A DNA stretch of 64,000 bases from Bacteroidales bacterium. Lineage in GTDB: Bacteria > Bacteroidota > Bacteroidia > Bacteroidales > P3. Both the position numbers and the translations under genes were made by a program. The notes under the pieces were generated by a model, which had not been told where the DNA came from, searched no databases, and worked only from the letters and a program-made list of their open reading frames with translations. Every line of letters begins with the position of its first letter. Position 1 is the stretch's first letter. The stretch lies in assembly GCA_009785425.1 (NCBI GenBank), contig WQWI01000005.1:1-64000 (forward strand), given 5' to 3'. Of this stretch, positions 9,268-18,981 are shown one piece after another.

Positions 9268-9276
9268 GCAAAGATA
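9268..9276 (-). promoter_or_regulatory. Promoter -7 box of gpmI
   Basis: TATCTTTGC on the minus strand, 43 nt upstream of the gpmI start. Simple AT-rich iterations (ATTGAAAATTGAG) lie just upstream. Confidence 0.65.
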
Positions 9277-9394
9277 CGAAATTTAATTGAAAATTGAGAA
9301 TTGAAAAATGAGACATAGAGATTTTTTCCAAAATGCCATTTTTTTTCGTATCCTTGCGGTCTTCTAATTGTGGACAATCAAAAAAGCAATGAGC

Positions 9395-9730
9395 TTAACC
9401 ATGCTGCAATACTTTGTAATTTTCATCGCCCAAAACAATTTTTAGAACTTCCTCACGTTTTTTTTCGTTCAGCTGAATCGTTAATGTAGCGTTTATTTCG
9501 TGTTGACTTTGTGAACGTTTAACGTACACATCTGGGTACGTAATAATGTCAATGACATGCATATCAAGCGCTAAAGCAATTTGCTCTAATGTGCTGTACT
9601 TTAGTTTTCGCTTTCCGTTCTCAATCAGACCATAGCTGGGTTGTTCAATTTTAAGTTTTTCAGCAATAAAGTCCTGACTAACGCCTTTTTGCGTTCTAAT
9701 GTCTTTGATTTTTTCTAAGATTGTTTTCAT
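9395..9730 (-). CDS. Small Xre-family helix-turn-helix regulator
   Basis: 111 aa. An N-terminal HTH_3/Xre domain is clear (residues 4-60: KIKDIRTQKGVSQDFIAEKL, then SYGLIENGKRKLKYSTLEQIALAL). The C-terminal 50 residues are charged with no known domain. No toxin or phage genes are adjacent, so the target is unknown. A TATCTTTA box (9735-9742) sits immediately upstream of the ATG, suggesting a leaderless and possibly self-regulated gene. Confidence 0.85.
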   Translation of the reverse strand: MKTILEKIKDIRTQKGVSQDFIAEKLKIEQPSYGLIENGKRKLKYSTLEQIALALDMHVIDIITYPDVYVKRSQSQHEINATLTIQLNEKKREEVLKIVLGDENYKVLQHG

Positions 9731-9734
9731 GCTC

Positions 9735-9742
9735 TAAAGATA
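9735..9742 (-). promoter_or_regulatory. Candidate -7 box of the Xre regulator
   Basis: TATCTTTA on the minus strand (TAnnTTTG with the last base changed), 4 nt before the ATG. Weak but well placed. Confidence 0.35.
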
Positions 9743-9910
9743 GTTAATTGATTTGTAAATAATTAAAACTTTTGTTGAAAAATAATGTCATCTTGATTTG
9801 GAAATTAAAGCAAAATGTATTGTCTTTGCAACTCAAGTGTACAAAATGATATTGCAGTACCCTTGTGTGTGAAAAATATTTTTTTACTAATTATTAAACT
9901 ATTAACTACG

Positions 9911-10837
9911 ATGAAAAAAAATCTTACTTTACTGTTCTTACTTTTTGCAAGCAAGCTTGTTTATTTCCCAAATTCCACTGTTAGTGCAGCCAATTTGGTA
10001 ACAGTGACCTGGACGGGCACAGCGGATTCACTCACTCCACCTCCCGGAATCACGGTTTCAGGCCTGGAAACAGGCTCAATTACCATTGATGGTACACCAA
10101 CTCAGGTTGGTACTTTCACTTTTACCATTACAACTATTGGAAGTGATGCTTGCGAGCCAGACACCATTACCGGAACTATCACAGTAAATCCGCCGCTTCC
10201 TATGACGTTTTGTAATGACCTTCAACCGGGCTGGGGCAATATTCCTTTGGGAGCAACATTTGCTTCTACCAATGAGTGGACAATTCTGGGTACCGATGGA
10301 AGACCTACGCAAATTTGGTCTGATGCTGTAGTTGCTACTGCTTGTGCGAACAGAACGATGCTTGCCACTGGTGGTCAATTTAATGTCAATGCTGATTGTC
10401 GCAACAGCGTAAATAATAATAACTTTACCGGTCATTACTTCAGTTGGTGTGCTGTGATGCGCTTTGCTGATGAGCTTTGTCCTGCTCCTTGGCGTGTTCC
10501 TTCGCGGGAAGACTTTATTGATTTAGATTTGAATTTAGGTGGAACAGGTGCAAATCGTAATGTTGCAGAAGGCACTGCTACCGGAGCTATTACTTTGGGT
10601 TATTTCAGTAGTACTGCTGCTAACTCTCCGCAAAGCCGTTGGGGCGGTGCTCGCTTTACCGGCCTCGGTGGTCAACTCGGGGCTCAGAATTCGCGCTACT
10701 GGTCTTCTACAGAGACCATCGGAAGCACCGGAGTATTGAACAATGCTTTCCACCTGCACTTTAATGTGAACAGCGTGAACCCTCAGGAAGGACACGGTAA
10801 AACTAACGCCATGGCCGTCCGCTGCGTCCGCAATTAA
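9911..10837 (+). CDS. Secreted FISUMP-domain protein
   Basis: 308 aa from the ATG at 9911, which begins a signal peptide (MKKNLTLLFLLF...). Residues about 27-120 look like an Ig-like region (PTQVGTFTFTITTIGSDACEPDT). Residues about 125-308 form the Fibrobacter succinogenes major paralogous domain, with CPAPWRVPSREDF, YWSSTE and the terminal AVRCVRN typical of that family. The family is surface-exposed with no established function. It is monocistronic and ends at a strong terminator. A second FISUMP protein is at 60136-61230. Confidence 0.8.
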   Translation: MKKNLTLLFLLFASKLVYFPNSTVSAANLVTVTWTGTADSLTPPPGITVSGLETGSITIDGTPTQVGTFTFTITTIGSDACEPDTITGTITVNPPLPMTFCNDLQPGWGNIPLGATFASTNEWTILGTDGRPTQIWSDAVVATACANRTMLATGGQFNVNADCRNSVNNNNFTGHYFSWCAVMRFADELCPAPWRVPSREDFIDLDLNLGGTGANRNVAEGTATGAITLGYFSSTAANSPQSRWGGARFTGLGGQLGAQNSRYWSSTETIGSTGVLNNAFHLHFNVNSVNPQEGHGKTNAMAVRCVRN

Positions 10838-10848
10838 AATTTTAGGTT

Positions 10849-10876
10849 GGGGCAGGGTTTGGCTGCCCCTTTTTTT
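10849..10876 (+). terminator. Rho-independent terminator after the FISUMP gene
   Basis: Stem GGGGCAG / CTGCCCC with a 7-nt loop, followed by seven T residues, 11 nt after the stop codon. Confidence 0.85.
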
Positions 10877-10969
10877 AGTTATCAACAAAACCGCCAATTT
10901 ACTAACAAATTTATACGAAAATCGGGATTTTTGCGTTATATAGGGTAGGAACTATAAAAACGCAAAATT

Positions 10970-11452
10970 ATGGAAAACCAAGAGCAAAAAATCCTTGAAG
11001 CAAAACAAAAAATTAAGAACGTCCTAACCGCCGACAAAAACACATCAAAACGACCGGCAAAAGAGGTGATTTTTCCGGTTTTAGAAAATGATGCTAAAGA
11101 ATTGAGTGTTGCCACAGGATTAAAGATAACAACAGAGTACAAGCATGTTGTTGATAAAAGCGGAATAAATCATGCATTTAATCACCATGGGAGTGATAAA
11201 GAAACATTGAGAGGGCAGATGCGATTAACCGATGATGATATACTTAAAATTCCCGAAATAATTATCGGTTACGATGGTGTTAGACGACCGCTAAATCAAA
11301 AAGGCGATCCTGCAAAAACGTACAACGGAAACGATTTAATTCAATACGAGAAAACATTTCACGATGGAACAACGTATTATGTAGAGGAAGTAAGAACAGG
11401 CAGAAAGGAACTCGCTTTTTCCTCTATGTGGAAAAGAAAAAGGAAAGGCTGA
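10970..11452 (+). CDS. Small PBECR-like nuclease-domain protein
   Basis: 160 aa, no signal peptide. The N-terminal 40 residues are charged and helical. The C-terminal part (about 60-155) resembles the phage-Barnase-EndoU-ColicinE5/D-RelE-like nuclease (PBECR) group: INHAFNHHGSD, LTDDDILKIPEII and YYVEEVRTGRKELAFSSM match its His, I-P-I-I and C-terminal strand patterns. Such domains usually cap phage or polymorphic-toxin proteins; here it stands alone without a visible immunity gene. The assignment rests on motif resemblance only. Confidence 0.5.
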   Translation: MENQEQKILEAKQKIKNVLTADKNTSKRPAKEVIFPVLENDAKELSVATGLKITTEYKHVVDKSGINHAFNHHGSDKETLRGQMRLTDDDILKIPEIIIGYDGVRRPLNQKGDPAKTYNGNDLIQYEKTFHDGTTYYVEEVRTGRKELAFSSMWKRKRKG

Positions 11453-11467
11453 AAACCTTTCCTTTAG
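11441..11467 (+). terminator. Terminator overlapping the PBECR gene stop codon
   Basis: Stem AGGAAAGG / CCTTTCCT with a 7-nt loop, followed by a short T-rich tail. The TGA stop of the upstream gene lies in the loop region. Confidence 0.65.
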
Positions 11468-11584
11468 TTAGGGAACGAACAGTTGCCGATATTTCTACCT
11501 CCTCCGCTCTAACGTCCAAAACGAATACCCTATGCTCTGTTCTGCAAAGTTACAACAATTTTTTGAAAAAACCAAATTTTTTCG

Positions 11585-11592
11585 TATCTTTG
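11585..11592 (+). promoter_or_regulatory. Promoter -7 box of the cytochrome c maturation gene
   Basis: TATCTTTG, only 5 nt before the ATG at 11598, so the mRNA is probably leaderless and the in-frame ATG at 11532 is not the start. Confidence 0.6.
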
Positions 11593-11597
11593 AAGTG

Positions 11598-12623
11598 ATG
11601 AAAAAAATGATAACATTGATTTTACGTAAAAGTGTAGCATTTTGGCTCACTCACGTAGGACTTTTTTTGACTTTGCTATTCGCAGGTCTGGGGACTTTTG
11701 AACACCAAAGACTCAATGTTCGAGCATTTACAGGACTACCGGAACACATCGCTATAAGCGATAATCGAGAGTTTTATCACCTGCCATTTCGAATTTTATT
11801 CAAAAATTTTGAAGCTGAATTTCATGAAAATGGTCAGTCTAAATCTTACAAAGCGGATGTTGTTTTGATCAGCGACGATACGCAGGAGCGAACTGCGATT
11901 CGAGTGAATCACCCTGCACGATTTATGGGGTACGACATCTATTTGTCGAGTTATGATCAAAGAAATCCAACTCCGGAGTACGTGATTCTATTGGTCATTT
12001 ACGACCCTTGGGGTTATGCCAAATATGTTGCAATTATCATGCTTTTGATAGGATTATTTTTGTACATTTGGAGACTAAAATTTGCTGAAAATTCTACTAT
12101 TGCGTGGATTGTATTGGTTGCAGGAATAGGATTCTGCTTCATACCGCTTTGGGGATATTTGTTTGATGGAAAAAATTTAATTCCTGCCTTACGAAGCTGG
12201 TGGTTTGTGCCGCATATTGTAGTATATATGTTCAGCTATGCAGCACTGTCGATTGCTTGTTTATTAAGTATTTACATCCTCTCCACAAACAGTCAAAAAT
12301 CAAAAACCAAAAATCAAAAATGTATTCACTCCTCAATCAATTTCACACTAGCCATAGGCACAATGTTGATGGGAATTGGCTTGCTTTTCGGATCATTGTG
12401 GGCAAAAGAGGCTTGGGGAGGCTTTTGGGCGTTTAGCCTAAAGGAAAATTTGGCGGCAATCGCATGGGTTGCATTTTTGGGTACACTGCATTTCAGATAT
12501 TTTTACAAAGATCGCCACAAAACCTTAGCGATATTGGTAATTGTAGCTTATCTTCTTTTGCAACTGTGCTGGTTTGGCGTAGGTCTCTTTCCTGAATCTT
12601 GGCAGGGTTTGCATCAATACTAA
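11598..12623 (+). CDS. ResB/CcsA-like cytochrome c maturation membrane protein
   Basis: 341 aa. The N-terminal half has a transmembrane helix followed by a ResB-like periplasmic part (YKADVVLISDD, VNHPARFMGYDIYLSSYD). The C-terminal half has several helices like CcsA, with WWFVPHIVVYMFSYAAL carrying a conserved His. System II cytochrome c synthases need a WWD heme-handling motif; here the equivalent segment reads WGGFWAFSLKEN, without the usual Trp-Asp-Pro. A repeat-like insert QKSKTKNQK interrupts a loop. It may therefore be a degenerate or divergent synthase. Confidence 0.75.
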   Translation: MKKMITLILRKSVAFWLTHVGLFLTLLFAGLGTFEHQRLNVRAFTGLPEHIAISDNREFYHLPFRILFKNFEAEFHENGQSKSYKADVVLISDDTQERTAIRVNHPARFMGYDIYLSSYDQRNPTPEYVILLVIYDPWGYAKYVAIIMLLIGLFLYIWRLKFAENSTIAWIVLVAGIGFCFIPLWGYLFDGKNLIPALRSWWFVPHIVVYMFSYAALSIACLLSIYILSTNSQKSKTKNQKCIHSSINFTLAIGTMLMGIGLLFGSLWAKEAWGGFWAFSLKENLAAIAWVAFLGTLHFRYFYKDRHKTLAILVIVAYLLLQLCWFGVGLFPESWQGLHQY

Positions 12624-12635
12624 TTTTGCGAAAAG

Positions 12636-12667
12636 TTTGTATCTTTCATAATTTTTCGTAACTTTGC
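12636..12667 (+). promoter_or_regulatory. dxr promoter with -33 and -7 elements
   Basis: TTTG at 12636-12639, then 19 nt, then TAACTTTGC at 12659-12667. This is the textbook Bacteroidota arrangement, 29 nt before the dxr ATG. Confidence 0.7.
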
Positions 12668-12696
12668 AAATTGGGCGGATATGCCCTAGTTACCCT

Positions 12697-13869
12697 ATGA
12701 ACAAAAAACGCATCGCCATATTAGGTTCTACCGGCTCAATCGGAACACAGGCTTTGGAAGTGACTTCCGAGCAATCGGAACGTTTTGAAGTGGAAGTTTT
12801 GACTGCACAAAACCAGTGGGAGTTGTTGGTAAAGCAAGCCATTCAATACACGCCGAATGCTGTAGTTATCGGTAATGAAACGCATTACAAAGATGTGAAA
12901 AATGCGTTAGACCCTCACGACATCAAAGTTTTTGCAGGGGCAAAAGCCATGAGCGAAGTAGTTGAAATGCATACGGTAGATATGGTGCTAACGGCTATAG
13001 TCGGCTCTGCTGGCTTATTGCCGACGATTCATGCCATCAAGGCAAAAAAGCCGATTGCTTTGGCAAACAAAGAAACTTTGGTTGTTGCCGGTGAGTTGAT
13101 TTCAGCGTTAACACTTGAACATAAAGTTCTCGTATTGCCTGTGGATTCCGAGCATTCGGCGATTTTTCAATGCTTGTGCGGCGAGTATGACAATTCGATT
13201 GAAAAACTTATTTTGACAAGTTCCGGTGGCCCGTTTCGAGGAAAAAACACTTCGGAACTGCAGCATATTACCAAGCGTGAAGCCTTGAAACATCCAACGT
13301 GGACGATGGGACAGAAAATTACAATCGACTCTGCAACACTGATGAACAAAGGACTTGAGGTAATTGAAGCCAAGTGGTTGTTTGATGTGGATTTTGACCA
13401 AATCGAAGTGGTGGTTCATCCGCAATCCATTATACATTCTGCTGTTCAATTTGCCGATGGTTCGATAAAAGCACAGTTGGGATTGCCTGATATGAAGTTA
13501 CCCATACAGTACGCAATGGCTTATCCCGAGCGGCTTCCAACGGATTATCCGAGATTTGATTTTACCGAAATGGGACAGTTAACATTTGAAAAACCGGATA
13601 TGATAACATTCCGAAACCTGCAATTAGCCTACGATTCCGGACGTATGGGCGGGAACGCCCCTTGCATTTTGAACGCTGCCAACGAAATCGCTGTTGAAGC
13701 ATTTTTGCAAGATAAAATCGGTTTTTTGCAAATGTCCGACATCATCGAAACCTGCCTAAAAACAATACCTTTCGAGAAAAACATCACTCTGGAAATACTA
13801 ACCGAAACCGATAAAGAAACACGACTTTTTGCAGAAAAGGTAATCAAAACTCAAAAATCTAAAATCTAA
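12697..13869 (+). CDS. dxr: 1-deoxy-D-xylulose-5-phosphate reductoisomerase
   Basis: 390 aa. Second enzyme of the MEP isoprenoid pathway, NADPH-dependent. The Rossmann start (KRIAILGSTGSIGTQALEV), NKETLVVAG, PVDSEHSAIFQCL metal site, SSGGPF and the MNKGLEVIEAKWLF motif are all present. The ATG at 12697 is preferred to an upstream one because it precedes the conserved start directly. ispF, from the same pathway, is at 49093. Leads a run of three genes with 7- and 2-nt gaps. Confidence 0.95.
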   Translation: MNKKRIAILGSTGSIGTQALEVTSEQSERFEVEVLTAQNQWELLVKQAIQYTPNAVVIGNETHYKDVKNALDPHDIKVFAGAKAMSEVVEMHTVDMVLTAIVGSAGLLPTIHAIKAKKPIALANKETLVVAGELISALTLEHKVLVLPVDSEHSAIFQCLCGEYDNSIEKLILTSSGGPFRGKNTSELQHITKREALKHPTWTMGQKITIDSATLMNKGLEVIEAKWLFDVDFDQIEVVVHPQSIIHSAVQFADGSIKAQLGLPDMKLPIQYAMAYPERLPTDYPRFDFTEMGQLTFEKPDMITFRNLQLAYDSGRMGGNAPCILNAANEIAVEAFLQDKIGFLQMSDIIETCLKTIPFEKNITLEILTETDKETRLFAEKVIKTQKSKI

Positions 13870-13876
13870 AATCGCA

Positions 13877-14095
13877 ATGCGCCGTCTCTTAAAATACCTG
13901 CTGACTCTGCTTGTTTTGTCGTTATTTTTCATTACGACAACGTCATGCGCTTCGCAGAGAAACACGCCACAAAGAGGGCAGCATCCGACTATGCAAAACA
14001 ATAGGAGAGCGATGGATTGCGATTGTCCCAGATTCGATCGACATGGAAATCCAATAAGCAATGTTCACCGCAATAACAGGCGTAACAGAAGATAG
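13877..14095 (+). CDS. Small lipoprotein of unknown function
   Basis: 72 aa with a hydrophobic signal and a plausible lipobox (TTTSCAS, Cys25). The mature part is short, Arg/Asn-rich and contains CDCPRFDRHGN. It lies 7 nt after dxr and 2 nt before the SprT-like gene, so it is probably co-transcribed. Confidence 0.65.
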   Translation: MRRLLKYLLTLLVLSLFFITTTSCASQRNTPQRGQHPTMQNNRRAMDCDCPRFDRHGNPISNVHRNNRRNRR

Positions 14096-14097
14096 CA

Positions 14098-14718
14098 ATG
14101 AAAAAACTTTATGATTTGCGTGCAAATTTAATGCCGTTTATTCCCGAAAAATCGCTTGACGAAGTGGTTATTTTGCTTCAAAAATATCCGATTCATTTGG
14201 GTTTGATGGCTCCGAGAAGCCGTGTGTTTGGCGACTATCGTGCACCGCAAAGAAACGGTGAATTTCATAAGATAACCGTCAATGGCGATTTGAATAAGTA
14301 CGCATTTTTGATTACGCTTTTGCATGAATACGCACATTTATTGGTGTTTGTAGAGCACGGTCCTCGTGCACAATCGCACGGAAATGAGTGGAAATCCGCA
14401 TTTCGCCAACTGCTTCGACGCCTCATACAATTAGAAATTTTTCCGGAAGATATTGGTTTGGCGCTACAAAACTACATGATAAAAACTCCCGCATCAACGG
14501 CTACAGACCCTCGATTGATGCGTGTTTTAGAGCGTTACAACACAAGAAAACGTCCCGAAAATGAAATCACTGTGGAGCAACTTCCGCCAAGAGCACGTTT
14601 CAAATATAATGGCGATTTTTTTGAAAAAGGTGAACGTTTGCGAAAAAATTATACCTGTATTCGACTTTCTGACGGAGCAAAGTTTCGGTTTAGTCCGGTA
14701 GCAAAAGTTGCGTTGTAA
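14098..14718 (+). CDS. SprT-like zinc metalloprotein
   Basis: 206 aa. The HEYAH motif (residues about 79-83, with a second HGNEW further on) places it in the SprT-like family. Eukaryotic relatives (Spartan) act on DNA-protein crosslinks; the bacterial function is unproven. It ends with a small beta-rich region (FKYNGDFFEKGERLRKNYTCIRL). Third gene after dxr. Confidence 0.8.
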   Translation: MKKLYDLRANLMPFIPEKSLDEVVILLQKYPIHLGLMAPRSRVFGDYRAPQRNGEFHKITVNGDLNKYAFLITLLHEYAHLLVFVEHGPRAQSHGNEWKSAFRQLLRRLIQLEIFPEDIGLALQNYMIKTPASTATDPRLMRVLERYNTRKRPENEITVEQLPPRARFKYNGDFFEKGERLRKNYTCIRLSDGAKFRFSPVAKVAL

Positions 14719-14770
14719 TGCTGACTTTTTAGTTGAGGTGTCGGAGATAATTTGTAGCCATATGGCAAGG

Positions 14771-14862
14771 GGATGTCTCGACTCCGCTTTCCTCCTCCCA
14801 CCCATTTGCCCTATTCTCGTCATTCCGAGCGAGCACACGTAGTGTGCGAAGTCGAGGAATCT
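14771..14862. repeat. Intergenic dispersed repeat, CGTCATTCCGAGC family
   Basis: Contains GGATGTCTCGACTCCGC (14771-14787), CGTCATTCCGAGCGA (14818-14832), a GCACAC-GTA-GTGTGC hairpin (14833-14847, sharing one boundary G context) and GAAGTCGAGGAATC. The first two modules match the in-frame copy at 5627-5695, in rearranged order. Confidence 0.7.
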
Positions 14863-14887
14863 GTTTGCTATTTATCCTTTTTTTTTG

Positions 14888-14896
14888 TATCTTTGC
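14888..14896 (+). promoter_or_regulatory. leuS promoter -7 box
   Basis: TATCTTTGC, 24 nt before the leuS ATG. Confidence 0.65.
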
Positions 14897-14920
14897 ACTT
14901 GAATTCGAAACCCTAAAACA

Positions 14921-17782
14921 ATGGACTATAATTTCAAAGAAATCGAAGCCAAATGGCAAAAATACTGGAAAGAACACAAAACGTTCAAAGCGGAAATTGA
15001 CCATGAAAAACCGAAATATTATGTGCTGGATATGTTTCCCTACCCTTCGGGAGCAGGCTTGCATGTAGGGCATCCGCTTGGCTATATTGCGAGTGATATT
15101 TATTCGAGATACAAGCGTTTGAAAGGTTTTAATGTGTTGCATCCTATGGGCTATGATGCCTATGGTTTGCCTGCCGAGCAATACGCCATCCAAACCGGAC
15201 AACATCCGGCAATTACAACCGAAAAAAACATAGCACGATACCGTGAACAGTTAGGTAAATTAGGGTTTTCCTTTGATTTGGAACGTGAAATCATAACATC
15301 GGAGCCAAATTACTATCATTGGACACAATGGACATTTATACAACTTTTCGAGCATTGGTACTGCATTCGTGCAAACGCGGCACGCCCAATCTCGCTGTTG
15401 ATAGATATTTTTAACGAGCAAGGCAATCGCAAAGTTAAAGCCGAATGCACTGAAACACCGATTTTTACGGCAGAAGAATGGAAAGCTAAATCCGAAAAAG
15501 AACAACAAGAAATTTTGATGAACTACCGATTGGCTTATTTGTCGGTAACTACCGTGAATTGGTGTCCGAAATTAGGTACGGTTTTGGCAAATGATGAAGT
15601 GGTTAACGGACTTTCGGAGCGTGGTGGATATCCTGTGGAACGCAAACCGATGCTGCAATGGGCACTTCGTGTATCGGCATACGCTGAAAGGCTTTTGCAA
15701 GGATTGGAAACCATCGATTGGACGGATTCGTTGAAAGATATGCAACGGAATTGGATTGGGAAATCATTAGGTTGCGAAATAAATTTTGATATTGCCCCTG
15801 CTGTAGGGGCAGGGTCCACCTGCCCCAATGAACAATCCACCTACCCCAATGAACAGGGCGGGCAAACCCCGCCCCTACAGATATTCACAACCCGCCCGGA
15901 TACCATTTTCGGTTCCACGTTTATGGTGCTTTGCCCCGAACACGAACTGGTCGAAACCATTACAACACCCGAGCAAAAACAAGCCGTTGATGATTATGTG
16001 AAATGGGCTAAAAACCGCTCGGAGCGCGAACGTCAGACCGAAGTAAATAAAATTACAGGTGTGTTCACAGGCTGCTATGCGATTAACCCATTTAACAATC
16101 AAAAAATTCCGATTTGGATTGCAGATTATGTGTTGGCAGGCTACGGAACCGGTGCAATTATGGCTGTTCCGGCACACGATAGTCGGGATTACAAGTTTGC
16201 AAAACATTTCAATTTGCCTATTATTCAAGTGGTGGAGGGTGGCGATATTTCTGAAGAAGCGTTCGAAGCCAAAGACGGTACCATGATAAATTCCGACTTT
16301 ATTAACGGTATGAATGTGAAAAATGCGATTGACGCCGTTGTGAAAAAAACAGAAGAATTGGGTATTGGAAAAGGTAAAATAAATTACCGTTTGCGTGATG
16401 CAACTTTCAGTCGCCAACGTTACTGGGGCGAGCCTTTTCCGATTTATTACAAAGATGGAATGCCTTATGCTCTTGACGAAAAAGATTTGCCGTTGTTGCT
16501 TCCCGAAGTAAATAAATATCTGCCAACGGAAACCGGTGAACCGCCATTAGCACGTGCGAAAAATTGGACAACCAAAGATGGTTATCCGCTTGAAACATCA
16601 ACAATGCCGGGCTTTGCAGGCTCTTCGGCGTATTATTTGCGCTATATGGATCCGCATAATTCTACGGGTTTGGTCGGTCAGGAAGCCGTGGATTATTGGC
16701 AAACCGTGGATTTGTACATCGGCGGAACGGAGCACGCTACAGGTCACTTGATTTATTCACGTTTTTGGAATAAATTTTTGTTCGACATCGGAATTGCCAA
16801 AACTGACGAGCCTTTCCAAAAACTCATCAATCAAGGCATGATTCAAGGACGCTCTAATTTTGTGTATCGCATTGTCGGCACAAATAAATTTGTATCTTAC
16901 AATCTTCGCACTAACTATGAGATTCAACCGCTTCATGTAGATATCAGTATCGTGGAAAATGATATTTTAGATATTGAAAAATTTAAACAATGGATGCCCG
17001 ATTTTGCTAATGCTGAGTTTATTTTAGAAGACGGAAAGTATGTGTGCGGACACGAGGTCGAAAAAATGTCAAAATCGTTTCACAATGTACAAAATCCGGA
17101 CGATTTGGTTGAAAAATACGGAGCAGATACGTTGCGAATGTACGAGATGTTTTTAGGTCCGTTGGAGCAGTCCAAACCTTGGGACACGCAAGGCATCGAA
17201 GGCGTTTTTCGTTTTTTGAAAAAAGTATGGCGTATGTATCACCAAAACGATGGCGAATTTTTTCTTTCGGACGAAGAGCCGACAGAAAGAGGCTTGAAAG
17301 TTTTGCATAAAACTATTCGTAAAATTGAGGATGACACCGAACGCTTTTCCTTTAATACCGCCGTTTCTGCGTTTATGATTGCTGTAAATGACTTGTCGGA
17401 TTGGAAGTGTAACAAACGTGCGATTTTGGAGCCGTTTGCGATTTTGTTGTCGCCATACGCACCGCATATTGCCGAGGAATTGTGGAATAAATGTAGGGGC
17501 GGGGTTTGCCCGCCCGGGCAGGTAAACCCTGCCCCTACGGGGACGATTTCAATGGAACAATACCCAAAATTTGAAGAAAAATATGTGCTTGAAAACACGT
17601 TTACTTACCCGATTTCGTTCAACGGAAAAACACGTTTTATGCTCGAACTGCCAATAGATATGCCGAACTCAGAAATCGAAAAATCAGTTTTGGCACACGC
17701 CGACACACAAAAATGGTTAGCAGGAAATGCTCCAAAAAAGGTGATTGTCGTTCCAAAGAAAATCGTGAATGTGGTGGTGTAA
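14921..17782 (+). CDS. leuS: Leucyl-tRNA synthetase with two repeat-encoded insertions
   Basis: 953 aa class I synthetase. HIGH-type motif LHVGH (residues 47-51), editing domain with [10 protein letters not shown], and KMSKS near residue 714 are intact. Two segments are foreign to the family: residues about 295-319 (VGAGSTCP...GGQTPPL) just before the editing-domain TTRPDT motif, and residues about 858-873 (CRGGVCPPG...PAPTG) in the C-terminal anticodon-binding region. Both are encoded by TGTAG...CTACA palindromic repeats. The reading frame is kept, so the protein is presumably functional with surface insertions. Confidence 0.95.
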   Translation: MDYNFKEIEAKWQKYWKEHKTFKAEIDHEKPKYYVLDMFPYPSGAGLHVGHPLGYIASDIYSRYKRLKGFNVLHPMGYDAYGLPAEQYAIQTGQHPAITTEKNIARYREQLGKLGFSFDLEREIITSEPNYYHWTQWTFIQLFEHWYCIRANAARPISLLIDIFNEQGNRKVKAECTETPIFTAEEWKAKSEKEQQEILMNYRLAYLSVTTVNWCPKLGTVLANDEVVNGLSERGGYPVERKPMLQWALRVSAYAERLLQGLETIDWTDSLKDMQRNWIGKSLGCEINFDIAPAVGAGSTCPNEQSTYPNEQGGQTPPLQIFTTRPDTIFGSTFMVLCPEHELVETITTPEQKQAVDDYVKWAKNRSERERQTEVNKITGVFTGCYAINPFNNQKIPIWIADYVLAGYGTGAIMAVPAHDSRDYKFAKHFNLPIIQVVEGGDISEEAFEAKDGTMINSDFINGMNVKNAIDAVVKKTEELGIGKGKINYRLRDATFSRQRYWGEPFPIYYKDGMPYALDEKDLPLLLPEVNKYLPTETGEPPLARAKNWTTKDGYPLETSTMPGFAGSSAYYLRYMDPHNSTGLVGQEAVDYWQTVDLYIGGTEHATGHLIYSRFWNKFLFDIGIAKTDEPFQKLINQGMIQGRSNFVYRIVGTNKFVSYNLRTNYEIQPLHVDISIVENDILDIEKFKQWMPDFANAEFILEDGKYVCGHEVEKMSKSFHNVQNPDDLVEKYGADTLRMYEMFLGPLEQSKPWDTQGIEGVFRFLKKVWRMYHQNDGEFFLSDEEPTERGLKVLHKTIRKIEDDTERFSFNTAVSAFMIAVNDLSDWKCNKRAILEPFAILLSPYAPHIAEELWNKCRGGVCPPGQVNPAPTGTISMEQYPKFEEKYVLENTFTYPISFNGKTRFMLELPIDMPNSEIEKSVLAHADTQKWLAGNAPKKVIVVPKKIVNVVV
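15802..15879. repeat. In-frame TGTAG...CTACA repeat in leuS (copy 1)
   Basis: 78 nt, from TGTAGGGGCAGGGTCC to AAACCCCGCCCCTACA, with a short internal duplication of CCCCAATGAACA. It is translated in the same frame as the helicase copy (VGAG...GGQTPPL). Confidence 0.85.
17492..17539. repeat. In-frame TGTAG...CTAC repeat in leuS (copy 2)
   Basis: 48 nt hairpin with arms GTAGGGGCGGGGTTTGCC and an imperfect complement ending GCCCCTAC. It is read in a different frame from copy 1 (RGGVCPPG...PAPTG), still without a stop. Confidence 0.85.
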
Positions 17783-17837
17783 ATCTTAAACAAAAAATAT
17801 TTCTCAAAAAATATTTGGCAAAGTCAAAAACTTTGCT

Positions 17838-17846
17838 TAACTTTGC
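17838..17846 (+). promoter_or_regulatory. serC promoter -7 box
   Basis: TAACTTTGC, 43 nt before the serC ATG; a TTTG lies about 20 nt further upstream. Confidence 0.6.
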
Positions 17847-17889
17847 AAAATCCAAGAATTTAACTTAACAATAAAAAATACACAAAAAC

Positions 17890-18981
17890 ATGAAACACAA
17901 TTTCAACGCAGGACCTGTTGTATTGCCGAAAGAGGCGATCGAAGCAACAATCAACGCAATTCGCGACTTTGCCGGAACAGGCATTGGTCTTTTGGAAATT
18001 TCTCATCGCACACCGGGCTGGGAAAAAGTTATGGCAGAAGTCGAGCAACTTTGGCGAGACCTTTTGAACATTCCGGACAACTATCGCGTACTCTTCTTGG
18101 GTGGAGGTGCAAGTACTCAATTCTACAGTGTTCCGATGAACTTGATGAGCAAAAAATCCGCTTACTTAGTAACGGGCGTTTGGGCAAAGAAAGCCGCTGA
18201 GGAAGCTCAAAAACTCACTAACCTCGGTACTGTTGAAGTAGTAGCTTCTTCGAAAGACAAAAATTTCAACTACATTCCGAAGGGATACAATATTCCTACG
18301 GATGCGGACTATTTCCACATTACGACAAACAACACGATTTACGGTACTGAAATCCATACAGACATAGACTCTCCGATTAATTTGGTAGCAGATATGTCGT
18401 CGGATATCATGAGCCGTCCGGTTGATGTTTCGAAGTATGCATTGATTTACGGCGGAGCTCAGAAAAACGTAGGTCCGGCAGGCGTTACGTTTGTGATTGT
18501 TCGTGAAGATATTCTCAAAAAAGAAAAAGGTTCGTTGCCGACAATGATTGATTATCGCACGCATTTCGACAAAGAAGCTCCGAACAATAATTCGATGTTC
18601 AATACACCTCCCGTACTTCCGATTTACACCATGTATGAAACTTTGAAGTGGGTAAAAGCCAACGGTGGTCTTGAAGGCATGTACAAACGTAATGTTGAAA
18701 AAGCAGCTTTGTTGTATGACGAGATTGATCGCAATCCAATGTTTATAGGCACTGCGGAAAAAGAAGATCGTTCGTTGATGAATGTTTGTTTTGTGATGAA
18801 CAAAGGTCACGAAGACAAAGAGGACGCATTTATGACATTGGCGAAAGAGCGTGGTATGGTCGGAATCAAAGGACACCGTTCTGTGGGCGGTTTCCGTGCT
18901 TCAATTTACAATGCTTGCCCGATTGAAAGCGTGAAAGCACTTGTGGCTTGCATGCAAGAATTTGAGAAGCTACATGTTTAA
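17890..18981 (+). CDS. serC: Phosphoserine aminotransferase
   Basis: 363 aa. PLP-dependent conversion of 3-phosphohydroxypyruvate to phosphoserine. N-terminal [11 protein letters not shown], the GGGAST phosphate-binding segment and the PLP lysine in [12 protein letters not shown] are clear, as is [15 protein letters not shown] near the C-terminus. Full length. It leads a serine-biosynthesis run with serA, separated by a four-helix-bundle gene. Confidence 0.95.
   Translation: MKHNFNAGPVVLPKEAIEATINAIRDFAGTGIGLLEISHRTPGWEKVMAEVEQLWRDLLNIPDNYRVLFLGGGASTQFYSVPMNLMSKKSAYLVTGVWAKKAAEEAQKLTNLGTVEVVASSKDKNFNYIPKGYNIPTDADYFHITTNNTIYGTEIHTDIDSPINLVADMSSDIMSRPVDVSKYALIYGGAQKNVGPAGVTFVIVREDILKKEKGSLPTMIDYRTHFDKEAPNNNSMFNTPPVLPIYTMYETLKWVKANGGLEGMYKRNVEKAALLYDEIDRNPMFIGTAEKEDRSLMNVCFVMNKGHEDKEDAFMTLAKERGMVGIKGHRSVGGFRASIYNACPIESVKALVACMQEFEKLHV

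Noticed and set aside
9225-9377. N-terminal extension of gpmI
   Set aside because: The added 51 residues are not family-like and cross the promoter box.
10076-10435. Antisense frame in the FISUMP gene
   Set aside because: No recognised motif; an artefact of low stop density on the opposite strand.
18166-18876. 236-codon open frame antisense to serC
   Set aside because: Composition (His, Arg, Ile-rich) and complete overlap with an obvious enzyme gene mark it as a shadow frame.
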